Origin: an uncultured Bacteroides sp.
GTDB taxonomy: Bacteria > Bacteroidota > Bacteroidia > Bacteroidales > Bacteroidaceae
DNA length: 64,000 nucleotides
Direction of reading: 5' to 3'
Assembly (NCBI GenBank): GCA_900555635.1
Contig: USLU01000005.1
Coordinates: 62,001 to 126,000 of the forward strand
Part shown: positions 45,642-56,024 of the stretch, piece after piece
Layout: each line of letters starts with the position of its first letter
Position numbering within the stretch: the stretch's first letter is position 1
Translations under genes and position numbers: made by a program
Notes under the pieces: generated by a model
The model's input: only the letters and a program-made list of their open reading frames with translations
What the model was told of the DNA's origin: nothing
Database searches by the model: none

Positions 45642-45981
45642 ATGAAACAATCCATCCGTCGCCTGCCAAAATGTACGCAAGAGGAATTAAACATTCTGCT
45701 GGAACTTATAAAGCATTATATTCCAACGTGTGAAATGATTATACTCTTCGGCAGTTACGCCCGTGGTGAATACGTGCTGTGGGATGACACAGAATACTGA
45801 CTTCGAGAAACGTTGCTACGACCTCCTCTGCCGTGCCTATATCGAAGCCCGTTACAACAAGGACTTCGTGGTGACGAAAGAGGAACTCGAATATATGATT
45901 GAGCGAGCAGAAGTACTCAAAGAGATAACCAAGCAGATTTGTACTGAGAAAATTGCATCGTACGACAAGTTGATAGAGTGA
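45642..45981 (+). pseudogene. Remnant of an MNT nucleotidyltransferase/HEPN-domain protein (internal deletion)
   Basis: The first part (45642 to about 45795) encodes MKQSIRRLPKCTQEELN and an MNT-type nucleotidyltransferase motif, LFGSYARGEYVLWD. The frame then runs into a stop at TEY. In a different frame the second part (about 45796-45981) encodes NTDFEKRCYDLLCRAYIEA and ends KIASYDKLIE, which resembles the C-terminal HEPN helix region of the same kind of Bacteroides protein. The nucleotidyltransferase catalytic aspartates and most of the HEPN domain are missing. From memory, intact relatives are near 290-300 residues, so roughly 190 codons are gone. The junction falls near GGGATGACACAG. Not expected to be functional. 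Confidence 0.7.
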
Positions 45982-46066
45982 GTATTGTTTGCACAATTAG
46001 TAGTGAACAAGAGCTATACAAACTACTCATGAAACTAACCTAATATAATTTAATACCATTTACAAT

Positions 46067-47674
46067 ATGAACAAAGCACTTCTTTTCTTATTCGCTTTAG
46101 TTCTTGGACTATCCTCCAAAGTATGGGCAACAGACCTTCCAGTATTCGATCCTCCTATCATGGGATGGAGTTCATGGAACACCTACCGAATCAATATCAA
46201 TGGCGACCTAATAAAAAAACAGGCAGACGCCATGGTTCAAGCCGGACTGAAAGATGCCGGATATTCCTATGTCAATGTAGATGATGGCTTCTTTGGTTGG
46301 CGAGATGAAAAAGGAGTGATACAACCACATCCCGAACGTTTTCCAAAAGGTCTTAAAGAGATAGCCGACCACATCCATTCATTGGGGTTGAAAGCCGGCA
46401 TTTACTCCGATGCAGGAAGCAATACCTGCGGTTCCATCTGGGATAAAGATAAAAATGGAATCGGCGTGGGACTATATGGATACGAGCACCAGGATGCTAC
46501 TTTATACTTTAAAGACTGGGGATTTGACTTCATCAAGATTGACTACTGCGGTGCAGGACAGGAATTGAATCTGGAGGAAGAGAAACGATACACTGAAATC
46601 CGCCAAGCCATTGACAAAACCGGGTGCAATCATGTCTCTATCAACATCTGCCGATGGGCTTTTCCGGGTACATGGGCCAAGAAACTGGCACGTTCGTGGC
46701 GAATCAGTTCGGACATCAACCCGTCATGGGGATCGGTTAAATACATCATAGGTAAGAATCTCTACTTGTCGGCCTATGCAGGCGAAGGTCACTACAACGA
46801 TATGGACATGTTGGAGATAGGACGCGGACTGAAACCTGAGGAAGAAGAAGTACACTTCGGCATGTGGTGCATCATGAGTTCGCCTCTGCTGATAGGCTGT
46901 GATCTCACTACCATTCCCGAAGCTTCATTGAAACTTCTGAAAAACAAGGAGCTTATCGCTTTGAATCAAGATGCACTAGGCTTACAGGCACACGTAGTAC
47001 AGCATGCTAATGCAGGATATGTATTAGTAAAGGACATTGAGCAGAAGCGGGGCAAGATGCGTGCAGTAGCTCTATACAATCCATCCGACAGCATCTGCGA
47101 CTTTGCCGTCCCGATCAATGTACTGGAACTAAGCGGGAAAGTGAAAGCACGTGACCTGGTGAAACAAAAAGACTTGCCCGTAATAAAAGAAACACTGAAG
47201 TACAAACTGCCTCCCCATAGTGTACTGATATTGCGAGTAGAAGGTGAAAAGAGACTGGAACCAACACGCTATGAAGCCGAATGGGCTTATCTGCCCTGCT
47301 TCAACGATCTGGTCACTACACCTAAAAACATCGTTTACACGCCGATGAAAGAAGCTTCCGGAGGTATGATCGTAAGTTATATAGGCGGAAAGAAAGAGAA
47401 TTATGCAGAGTGGAAAGAAGTATATAGCAAACAAGGAGGCAACTACGAGATGACCATCCACTACATTCCCCGAACATACTCTAAACTCGAAGTTACAGTG
47501 AATAATGACAAAACCGTAATACTCAACACCCTACCCGACAACGGAGAAAAGAAGTTAGCCACTATTTCGATTCCTATCCATCTGAAACCGGGTTACAATA
47601 TAGTACGTATGGGAAGTTCTTATTGCTGGGCACCGGACATAGACTGTTTCACTCTTACCCCTTCCTCCCTTTAA
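46067..47674 (+). CDS. GH27 alpha-galactosidase with C-terminal carbohydrate-binding-like domain
   Basis: A 535-residue exported enzyme with signal peptide ending KVWA. The GH27 barrel begins MGWSSWNTYRIN; the nucleophile is Asp159 in FIKIDYCGAG and the acid/base is Asp216 in SSDINPSW. Substrate-pocket residues appear as NVDDGFF (DD pair). A small beta-sandwich follows the barrel. The last ~135 residues start at YEAEWAYLP and resemble a CBM35/CBM6-type module (GGMIVSYIGG, NYEMTIHYIPR, and a calcium-type PDIDCFTL end). It removes terminal alpha-galactose, for example from galactomannan or glycoproteins. It is a lone gene here; beta-L-arabinopyranosidase is a possible alternative activity. Confidence 0.92.
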   Translation: MNKALLFLFALVLGLSSKVWATDLPVFDPPIMGWSSWNTYRININGDLIKKQADAMVQAGLKDAGYSYVNVDDGFFGWRDEKGVIQPHPERFPKGLKEIADHIHSLGLKAGIYSDAGSNTCGSIWDKDKNGIGVGLYGYEHQDATLYFKDWGFDFIKIDYCGAGQELNLEEEKRYTEIRQAIDKTGCNHVSINICRWAFPGTWAKKLARSWRISSDINPSWGSVKYIIGKNLYLSAYAGEGHYNDMDMLEIGRGLKPEEEEVHFGMWCIMSSPLLIGCDLTTIPEASLKLLKNKELIALNQDALGLQAHVVQHANAGYVLVKDIEQKRGKMRAVALYNPSDSICDFAVPINVLELSGKVKARDLVKQKDLPVIKETLKYKLPPHSVLILRVEGEKRLEPTRYEAEWAYLPCFNDLVTTPKNIVYTPMKEASGGMIVSYIGGKKENYAEWKEVYSKQGGNYEMTIHYIPRTYSKLEVTVNNDKTVILNTLPDNGEKKLATISIPIHLKPGYNIVRMGSSYCWAPDIDCFTLTPSSL

Positions 47675-47681
47675 AGGGAGG
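47664..47681. repeat. Small palindrome over the GH27 stop codon
   Basis: CCTCCCT-TTAA-AGGGAGG is a perfect palindrome that includes the GH27 stop TAA. It has no T-run, so it is a weak terminator at best. Confidence 0.5.
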
Positions 47682-47823
47682 ATATAAACTTCCCATTACC
47701 ACTAACCTACTTCAATACGAATAGCCTTTCCTGCAATAAATATTTTATTTCTTTTGCTTCTACCATACTCATATATTGAATATTAATACGTATTTTTACA
47801 ACCTAACAGTAGAAATATAAAAC

Positions 47824-50236
47824 ATGACTTCAGCAGAAGAGAAGATATCCCGACTAGAAAAAGCGGTCTCTTTAAGTCGATTAGGTTGGTGGGAGGCAGA
47901 TTTTAATGAGCAAATATATTATTGTTCGGAGTTCCTACAGGACTTATTCGATCTGAAAGGAGAAGCAATCTCCTTCCAGGATTTTAGTAGCCGGATATGT
48001 GAGGAGTATCGGGAAAGGATACTTTCCGAGTTTGCCTCTTTCAAATTTCTGGAAGTTTATGAGCAAGTCTTCCCAATGAACACTAAATATGGTGTCACGT
48101 GGGTAAGCACCAAAGTCGGAGAAAAGACCGTAACTCCTGATGGTCATGTTCATGTTTTTGGAACCATGCAGTGCATTTCCCGTCAAAGGATGAATGCCCA
48201 TGAACAAACAATAAACCGCCTGAATATACTTTTACACCAGCTCAACGGACTTACGCAATCACTATTAAGTCTGCTTCATTCAGACAATACAGCAGAGGTC
48301 GTTAATAGGATTTTAAAGGATGTTCTTCATCAATTCAACGGTGACCGAACCTATATTGTGGAATATGATAAAGTGAACCTGTCACAACGTTGCTCCTACG
48401 AAGTAGTATCCGACTTAATCACCGAACAATGGAAAGGAAAAGAAAAACAACTGGATATCCATTCATGGTGGGACAAGCAAATATTAGCCGGTACACCAAT
48501 CACCTTGTTCTCTTTGGAGCGCATGCCAGCCGAAGCTATTGAAAAAAAGAAAGGACTGGAAAACAGTGGTACCAAATCCCTCATGTCCATACCTTTAACT
48601 TCTAAAAGAGGTGTATGGGGGTATATCAGTATCGATATAGCGAAAGAATATCGCGATTGGAGCAATGAAGATTATCTATGGTTCTCATCAATAGCAAATA
48701 TCATCGGCTTAAGTATGGAGCTGCGCAAAGCAGAAGAAACCGCCAAACTTGAAAAGAAATATTTCCGTGATATTTACCAAAACATTCCTGTAGGTATCGA
48801 ACTCTATGACAGCGAAGCCAAGCTAATTGAAATCAACGAAATAGACCGGGAAATATTCGGAATAAAACAAGACGAAGACATATTAGGTATCGACTTGTTC
48901 AACAACCCAATGATGCCGCCCGAATGGAAAGAAGCTTTGCTAAGAGGAGAAGCCTTGCATAATTCGTTCAAATATGAATTCTCTCAGATAGAAAATTATT
49001 ATAAAACAGAGAAGAAAGGCTATATAGATTTATTATCAAAAGCGATCCCCATTTTCAATATAGACGGCAACCTCATCAATATTCTGATTGCCAATATTGA
49101 TAACACCAAAGCAAATGAAGCTTACAGAAGACTGAAAGAATTTGAGGAGAATTTCATGCTGGTAGGCGATTATGCCAAGGTAGGTTATGCCCGCTTCAAC
49201 GCAATGACCAGAGAGGGTTATGCGCTGAACAGTTGGTATCGCAATGTGGGAGAAAAAGAAGGAACCCCTTTGCCGCAAATTATCAAAGTACATTCTAATT
49301 TTCATCCGGAAGACAGAAAAATAATACTCAACTTCTTCGACGAGGTAATAGAAAGAAAATCAACTCATTTACGTCATGACATGCGTATTATGCGTGAAGG
49401 CGGATATTATACCTGGACCCGTGTCAATGTTATGGTACGAGATTTTCGTCCGGAAGATGGTATTATTGACATGGTTTGTGTGAATTATGACATCACCGAA
49501 CTGAAGGAAACCGAAGCCATGCTGATTGAAGCTAAAGAGAAAGCAGAAACCGCCGACCGGTTGAAAAGTGCTTTCCTTGCTAATATGAGCCATGAAATAC
49601 GTACTCCACTCAATGCAATAGTAGGGTTTCTCGAGCATGCTTGTAGAAACAAATACTCAAGAAGAAAAACAAGAATATCAAAGCATTATAGAAGAGAATA
49701 ATGATCTGCTGCTACAATTGATTTCAGATATACTAGACTTATCTAAAATTGAAGCCGGTACTTTCGACTTCGTAGAGGGAGATGTAAATGTAAACCGTAC
49801 TTGCAACGAGATCATCAACTCCATACAGATAAAAATGCCGGAGAATGTAGAACTACTTTTTGAAGAATACCTACCCGAATGTACCATCTATACTGACAAG
49901 AACCGTTTGGTACAAGTTCTAACCAACTTCATGAACAATGCCATAAAATTTACTTCAAAAGGTAGCATTACTCTAGGATACCAACAAGTAGATGATAATT
50001 ATCTGAAGTTCTATGTACGCGATACGGGTATAGGCATTCCTGCCGATAAACTACATTCTATTTTCGACCGCTTTGTAAAGTTGAATAATTTTGCCAACGG
50101 TACCGGCCTAGGCCTGTCTATTTGTAAAAGTATTGTAAAGCAGATGAATGGGCAGATTGGTGTAGATTCAGTTGTAGGAGAAGGTTCCTGTTTCTGGTTT
50201 ATCATTCCGAAAGACAAGAAGAATATTATTTTTTAG
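47824..50236 (+). pseudogene. PAS/GAF sensor histidine kinase, interrupted by a one-base frameshift
   Basis: The first frame (47824-49701) carries a PAS domain, a GAF-like domain (~150-300), two more PAS regions and the HisKA segment with phospho-acceptor His590 in MSHEIRTPLNAIVGF. Right after GGGTTT, near 49630, the frame shifts. The next frame (to 50236) carries the dimerisation helix end and HATPase_c with N-box NFMNNAIKFTS, DTGIGIP and GTGLGLSICKS. Removing one C at 49630 restores GFSSML and joins both parts into a protein of about 803 residues. The intact paralogue at 50266-53046 has GFSSLL at the same place. Without the correction, the product lacks its ATP-binding domain. No response regulator is adjacent. 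Confidence 0.8.
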
Positions 50237-50265
50237 ACATAAGAACCCTCTGCGTCATTCGTATC

Positions 50266-53046
50266 TTAATCTATCGGTAGAATAAACCAGAAGCAAGAGC
50301 CCTCCCCCGGAGTACTATCAACTCCAATGGTACCTCCCAGTTGCTCTATGATGCTCTTACTGATGGAAAGTCCCAATCCGGTACCATGTACAAAAGAGTT
50401 CAGCTTTATAAAGCGTTCGAATATCTGAGCTTGTTTTTCCGCATCAATGCCAATACCTGTATCCGCTACATAAAAGCGAAGATTCCTTTCGTCTATTTTA
50501 TCATATCCCACACGAATACTACCCACAGAAGTAAACTTAATGGCATTGTTCACAAAATTGGCAATCACCTGATTCAGCCGGTTACGGTCACTCAATATCT
50601 GGCATTCCGGTAAATGACGGTCAAATATAATCTCGACACCCGGTTTGGCCTTCATGCGCATCACACGGACAATGTCCTCACACAAAAGATTTACATCCAG
50701 TTCCCTCGCTACAAAATCAAACGTGCCGGCTTCTATCTTCGCCAAGTCCAGAATATCAGAAATCAATTGCAATAACAGTTCATTGTTCTCTTCGACAATT
50801 GCCATATATCGCTTTCTTTCTTCAATCTCCTCGGTTTCGCCCAATAAACTGGAAAAGCCTACTATTGCATTCAGCGGTGTACGTATCTCATGGCTCATGT
50901 TAGCAAGGAAGGCACTCTTCAACCGGTCGGCGGTTTCTGCCTTATCCTTAGCTTCAATCAGCATGGCTTCGGTTTCTTTCAGCTCTGTAATATCATAATT
51001 GACGCCAATCATTTCAATTTGCCCTTTCTCCGGTTCGTAGACGTTCACAGCCAAGTTAGTACGAACCCAATTCCATTTATGCTTCTCTCCCGGACGGGCA
51101 ATACGCATCTCACCTTTAAAATATTTAGCCTCACCGATACGGGCTTTCCGGTAGAAGTCCAGCATCTTCTTTCTATCTTCCGGATGCATTTTTCCATAGA
51201 CGCCTACAACGTCAGCCAACGAAGTACTCTCATCCTCACCCATATTTATATACCACTGCTTGATGGCATATCCTTTACGATCAACAATATTCAGTTTGGC
51301 GTAACCAACCTTTGCATATTCGGATATCAACAAAAAGAAATTTTCGAAGTCGTTAATACGTCTCAGGGCATCTATGCGTTCTGTATTATCCATATTAATC
51401 ATTGCATACCCTGTAAAGCAGCCTTTACTATCGTAAATCTTACTAAGCTTGGAATAAAGATTAATTACATTCCTCTTACTGGTCTTAAAATAATCCAGTG
51501 CCGTATCAAATGAATAATCCAACCTGAAATCAACGATATCTTTCGCCCTTATCTGCTCTATGATATGAGAGGGAAGATTAGGATTTTCAAATAAATTGAT
51601 TCCAATCACATCCGCTTTATCCCGCACGCCGAATATCTCTAAATCTTTATTATTAAGGTCCAGCAGATAACCTTCTTTATCATAAATCTCTACTCCTGCG
51701 GGTATATTGGCAAAGATATTCTTGAATAGCTTCTCACTACGGTCCAATGCCTGATGAGTTTGTACGGAATCTGTTACATCGAGAAACAAAGCTACAATCT
51801 CATTCTTCTCAGGAGAATATATTACTACGTGGCAATGTTTACCGGTTATTTCAAAACTCTCTTCCAATTCTTTAAATGTACCGGTATCCAGGATTTCACC
51901 CAACAATTGTACCTTGAAAGTAGGATCAGAGTAAATACTTGATGCAGTCATCCCCAAAAAACTTGACATGGGCACCCCTGATAAATCTGCAAGGATATCA
52001 TTGGCATCTGTTATACGATAATCGCATGGTTGGTTATTCTTATCACGAATAACAGACAGCCGTATATATCCCAAAGGCATATAACGGAACAGATTACTAA
52101 GAAAACTACGTTCACGAATCGCATCATCCTTAATTTTGCGCAGCTCAATGCAGATACTGATAATGTTTGCCAATGAACTTAACCACTGATAATCTTCATT
52201 GGTCCACATCTTGGAGCGATCCACGAGGTCAACGCCTAGATACCCCCATACCTTGTCATTGGCAATCAATGGAGTTACCATCAAAGATTTAATATTTTGC
52301 ATTGCCAGCACCTCATATTCTCCGTGGGCCGACTGTGGAATTTCTTTCAATGTTTCCAGCAAAATGGGCTTTTTATCAAGGATTTGTGACGTCCACCAAG
52401 GTAAATCCTTTAAAGCCATTTTCTGCAAAGACTCTTTCTCCGGATGCACACCCGGAGCTACAACTTCATATGTACAATTCTGGTATAGATAATCATCTTC
52501 ATACTCGAAGATATAAACACGCCCTCCATGAAAAAAGTCAAGAATATCTTTCAATATTTCATAAATGCCAGAGTCAATTTCTTCATCCTTCAGAAAACGG
52601 AATAATGATTGCGATATAGAATTTTGACGATACATCAAGTCATTTATCCGATGCATAATTTGCTTCCCCTCTTCATTATCAGGAGCATCTACACGCTGTA
52701 GTATTCCGAAGGTTTTAATTGATCCGTCCGGGGTATCTTCCTTATATCCCATACGAGAGTGTATCCAAATTACCCCTTCCGAAATACAAATAGGAAAAGC
52801 TTGCTCATAAACATCCTGGTATTCAACAGTAAGAAACTCACGAGTTATACGACTCCGGTAATCTTCACGAATCATCTGAGCAAAATCAGCAAAACTCAGG
52901 ATTTGTCCCTCTATTTCGAACAAATTGGCTACATAATCAGAGCACACAAACTGTCTTGTGGAAAAGTCGGCTTCCCACCAACCGATGCGTCCAAGAGTAG
53001 AAAGACGCTTAAAGCGCTCATTATCGTCAAGATGAGTAGCAGTCAT
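50266..53046 (-). CDS. PAS/GAF sensor histidine kinase (intact paralogue)
   Basis: A 926-residue sensor kinase. Order: PAS (~10-115, GRIGWWEADFSTRQFVCSD), GAF-like (~150-310), then three PAS-type regions, HisKA with His719 in NMSHEIRTPLNAIVGF, and HATPase_c with NFVNNAIKFTS, DTGIGID and GTGLGLSISKS. No transmembrane segment is evident, so it probably senses an internal signal. I chose the ATG at 53046 (MTATHLDD) because a -7 element lies at 53072-53079, which would place an upstream start before the transcript. It converges with a frameshifted paralogue, suggesting local duplication and inversion. Its response regulator is not in the window. Confidence 0.9.
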   Translation of the reverse strand: MTATHLDDNERFKRLSTLGRIGWWEADFSTRQFVCSDYVANLFEIEGQILSFADFAQMIREDYRSRITREFLTVEYQDVYEQAFPICISEGVIWIHSRMGYKEDTPDGSIKTFGILQRVDAPDNEEGKQIMHRINDLMYRQNSISQSLFRFLKDEEIDSGIYEILKDILDFFHGGRVYIFEYEDDYLYQNCTYEVVAPGVHPEKESLQKMALKDLPWWTSQILDKKPILLETLKEIPQSAHGEYEVLAMQNIKSLMVTPLIANDKVWGYLGVDLVDRSKMWTNEDYQWLSSLANIISICIELRKIKDDAIRERSFLSNLFRYMPLGYIRLSVIRDKNNQPCDYRITDANDILADLSGVPMSSFLGMTASSIYSDPTFKVQLLGEILDTGTFKELEESFEITGKHCHVVIYSPEKNEIVALFLDVTDSVQTHQALDRSEKLFKNIFANIPAGVEIYDKEGYLLDLNNKDLEIFGVRDKADVIGINLFENPNLPSHIIEQIRAKDIVDFRLDYSFDTALDYFKTSKRNVINLYSKLSKIYDSKGCFTGYAMINMDNTERIDALRRINDFENFFLLISEYAKVGYAKLNIVDRKGYAIKQWYINMGEDESTSLADVVGVYGKMHPEDRKKMLDFYRKARIGEAKYFKGEMRIARPGEKHKWNWVRTNLAVNVYEPEKGQIEMIGVNYDITELKETEAMLIEAKDKAETADRLKSAFLANMSHEIRTPLNAIVGFSSLLGETEEIEERKRYMAIVEENNELLLQLISDILDLAKIEAGTFDFVARELDVNLLCEDIVRVMRMKAKPGVEIIFDRHLPECQILSDRNRLNQVIANFVNNAIKFTSVGSIRVGYDKIDERNLRFYVADTGIGIDAEKQAQIFERFIKLNSFVHGTGLGLSISKSIIEQLGGTIGVDSTPGEGSCFWFILPID

Positions 53047-53071
53047 ATATATTTCATATTTGTTTAAGCCA

Positions 53072-53102
53072 CAAAAATAAAGATAAAACTCTAATAAACA
53101 AT
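53072..53102 (-). promoter_or_regulatory. Promoter of the intact histidine kinase gene
   Basis: The minus strand has TATTTTTG at 53079-53072, with ATTG (one mismatch to TTTG) 19 bases upstream. It sits 26 bases before the chosen ATG. Confidence 0.6.
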
Positions 53103-53274
53103 AGCCCATATTACTTTTTCATTGCGCATTTCTTTTCATAAACAAAGAGTATCCTGCTTAAGAAAAATGTGTAATGGAAGCGTAACAAATTTGAAAATAA
53201 ATTGTATGAGATATGTATTAAGCATGTAATGTCGCAGCCTCATCTTTGCATCGGATTTAAGAAACGTATAAAAG

Positions 53275-55980
53275 ATGAGCATGAAACTAGATTTAGGAAA
53301 GACTTTCTTCCTTATTTTACTACTGACACTCTCCACTATGGCCGCCATGGCGGGAACCATAAAAGGAACAGTCACTGACAGGCAGACCAAAGAACCATTA
53401 ACGGGAGCCACCGTACAAATAGCCGGAACAGCATCGGGTGCCGTAGCCGACATCGACGGTAATTATTCGCTGGATATAAAGAACGGCACTTATACGCTGA
53501 CTGTAAGATACATCGGCTACAAAGACATCACCCTGGATGCCGCCAAAGTAAAAGGTGAAACTCTTCTGAACTTCGAGATGGACAGCGACGCACAAGCTTT
53601 GGGGGAAGTCAGCGTGGTTGCCAAAAAGAACCTGGAAAGCGAACGTGCCTTGCAGATGGAACGTCAGAAGGCCACTCTTGCCATTGAGAACCTTGGCTCT
53701 AAAGAGATGGGCATCAAAGGTATCAGTAACGTAGAAGAAGGTGTTAAGAAGATTACGGGCATCTCCATCGCCAGTGCGGGACAACTTATTGTGCGCGGAC
53801 TCGGCGACCGGTACAGCACCACCACACTGAACGGGCTTCCCATCGCCTCACCCAACCCGGATAATAAACTGATACCGCTCGACCTTTTCCCCTCAAGCAC
53901 CGTGCAAAACATCACTGTAAGCAAGGTATACGACGCAGGTTCCTTTGCCGACTATTCCGGAGCACACATCGACATCAACACAAAAGAGAATGTTACCAGC
54001 AACTTCTTCAATATCAGCCTCAACGTAGGAGGCAAACTCAATACTTTAGGTAAAGACCGCTACCAAATGGACCGCAACGGCTCACTCCTCAAAACACCGT
54101 CTATGGACCAAGCGGCACTGAACATGAGTAAGACCGAGTTTAACGAATACGTAAAAAGCAAAGACATATTCAATACCTCGTTCGCCGTAAGCAAGAAGAC
54201 CTCTTTACCCGAATTAAGTGGAAACATTGGATTCGGTAAGAACATAGGCATCGGCAACCAGACATTGAGCATGCTTGCATCCATCAGTGCCGGAAACGGG
54301 CAACAGACCCTGAACAATGCATTCTATAAAACCCTGGAAGCAAGTGGAAACGCATTGGACAACTTTAGTTACGATAGCTATGCCGACGAATTGAAATTAG
54401 CGGCACTGGGCTATCTGGGCTATACGCTACGCAAGCACGACCGTATCGGCTACACGTTCTTCTATGCCCGCAACGCCAGTGATACCTACCAGCGTCGCGA
54501 AGGAGAAGACTCCGAAGGCTATGAACTGACCGGAAGCAACAACGTCACCCATATCTATACGTTGCAAAACCATCAACTGAACGGGCTGCACAACTTCGGC
54601 GAACACGAACAGTGGGAACTGACCTGGGGAGGTTCTTACGGCAAAACAAGCAGTGAAGAGCCCGACCGCCGCCAAGTAATGTACATCAAGAACAGCCAGG
54701 GAGGCCTCAGCCTCTTCACCCTGAACCAGCAGGAAACCGCACGCTACTTCGGCGAACTGAACGAAGAAGAATGGAACGCCAACCTCGGCCTGAAATGGAG
54801 ATGGAGCGAACAGAATTTTGTAAAAATAGGCTTCAACTACAAGGACAAGAACCGGGACTATGCGGGCACACGCTTCTACTACGACGCACGAAAACTGAAC
54901 CCCACCATTGACAATATCTACGACACCGACGGCTTTCTGAATCAAGAGAATATAGCCAACGGCAACATCACCGTAGGACGCTACATGTACCCCTACGAAG
55001 CCTACAAAGCAGGCAATGACATCTACGCCGGCTATGTAGCTACCGACTTTTATCCGATGGAATCCATGCTGGTAAACCTCGGTGTGAGATACGAAATCAG
55101 CAAACAATGGGTGAAATATGCCACAGACGGAGGCGAAAAGTATTCCAAACACCGCGACCTGAATAAAAACGACTTCTTTCCAACCTTAAACATGAGATAT
55201 GCGGTGAACGAAGAAAACAGCTTACGCTTCTCTGTTTCGCGTACCATCACCCGCCCCTCATTCATCGAGATGGCCCCATTCCTCTACCAGGAGTCCTACG
55301 GTTCGGCACAGATACGTGGTAACGCCGATTTGCAGAATGGCTACAACCTGAACTTCGACCTGCGCTACGAACTCTTCAAGAAGAACGGCGACATGCTCTC
55401 CGTTACCGGTTACTTCAAGTACCTGGACAAACCCATAGAACGTACACAGATGCTCAACGGAGGCAGTACGATACACTCTTTCAACAATGCAGACAACGGC
55501 ATGGCAGGCGGTGTAGAGGTAGAAGTCCGCAAGGAATTGGTACGTGATCTGAGACTGGGAGCCAACGTCAGCTACATGTATACCAACGTGAAGTTGCCCG
55601 AAAGTGGCGCTTACACCAATAAGGAACGTTCGCTGCAAGGCGCATCCCCCATCCTCGTGAATGCCGACCTCACCTATTCCCCACGCTTCGGAGAAGAGCG
55701 TCAGCTGAACCTGGCACTGCTGTACAACCTGCAAGGCAGCCGCATCCATTCGGTAGGAATTTCCGGACTGGGCGACGTGAAGCAACAATCCGTACATACC
55801 CTGAACTTCAACGCCGGTTATAACTTCAACAAGCATTTCAGCATGAAATTCCAAATGAACGACCTGCTGAACCGTGCCATAGTCTTCAAACAAGACGTAC
55901 CCAAAACGGGACAAACCATAGAAGTGGAACGCTATAAACGAGGCACAAGCTTCGAGATAGGTGCAAGCTACAACTTTTAA
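53275..55980 (+). CDS. TonB-dependent receptor with carboxypeptidase-like regulatory domain
   Basis: A 901-residue outer-membrane receptor. A signal peptide ends near MAAMAG. Residues about 27-105 are a CarboxypepD_reg-like domain (GTIKGTVTDRQTKEPLTGATV in pieces: KGTVTDRQTKEPLTGATV). A TonB plug follows with IVRGLGDRYSTTTLNGLPIA near residue 172 and DLFPSSTVQNITVSKVYDA. A 22-stranded-type barrel then runs to the end FEIGASYNF. It is not the SusC type: no SusD gene follows, and the RGLGDRY plug motif belongs to a different receptor group. A beta-helix lipoprotein follows after 44 bases. Ligand unknown. Confidence 0.9.
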   Translation: MSMKLDLGKTFFLILLLTLSTMAAMAGTIKGTVTDRQTKEPLTGATVQIAGTASGAVADIDGNYSLDIKNGTYTLTVRYIGYKDITLDAAKVKGETLLNFEMDSDAQALGEVSVVAKKNLESERALQMERQKATLAIENLGSKEMGIKGISNVEEGVKKITGISIASAGQLIVRGLGDRYSTTTLNGLPIASPNPDNKLIPLDLFPSSTVQNITVSKVYDAGSFADYSGAHIDINTKENVTSNFFNISLNVGGKLNTLGKDRYQMDRNGSLLKTPSMDQAALNMSKTEFNEYVKSKDIFNTSFAVSKKTSLPELSGNIGFGKNIGIGNQTLSMLASISAGNGQQTLNNAFYKTLEASGNALDNFSYDSYADELKLAALGYLGYTLRKHDRIGYTFFYARNASDTYQRREGEDSEGYELTGSNNVTHIYTLQNHQLNGLHNFGEHEQWELTWGGSYGKTSSEEPDRRQVMYIKNSQGGLSLFTLNQQETARYFGELNEEEWNANLGLKWRWSEQNFVKIGFNYKDKNRDYAGTRFYYDARKLNPTIDNIYDTDGFLNQENIANGNITVGRYMYPYEAYKAGNDIYAGYVATDFYPMESMLVNLGVRYEISKQWVKYATDGGEKYSKHRDLNKNDFFPTLNMRYAVNEENSLRFSVSRTITRPSFIEMAPFLYQESYGSAQIRGNADLQNGYNLNFDLRYELFKKNGDMLSVTGYFKYLDKPIERTQMLNGGSTIHSFNNADNGMAGGVEVEVRKELVRDLRLGANVSYMYTNVKLPESGAYTNKERSLQGASPILVNADLTYSPRFGEERQLNLALLYNLQGSRIHSVGISGLGDVKQQSVHTLNFNAGYNFNKHFSMKFQMNDLLNRAIVFKQDVPKTGQTIEVERYKRGTSFEIGASYNF

Positions 55981-56024
55981 ATAGATAGTAACAGTATTAA
56001 TAACACTTAATTAATTCAATTAGT

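Noticed and set aside
53047..53109. N-terminal extension of the histidine kinase from 53109
   Set aside because: The extension overlaps the promoter elements at 53072-53102.
54427..55152. A 241-codon open frame on the minus strand
   Set aside because: It is antisense to the TonB-receptor barrel and rich in Val/Phe, as expected from reverse-reading of that sequence.
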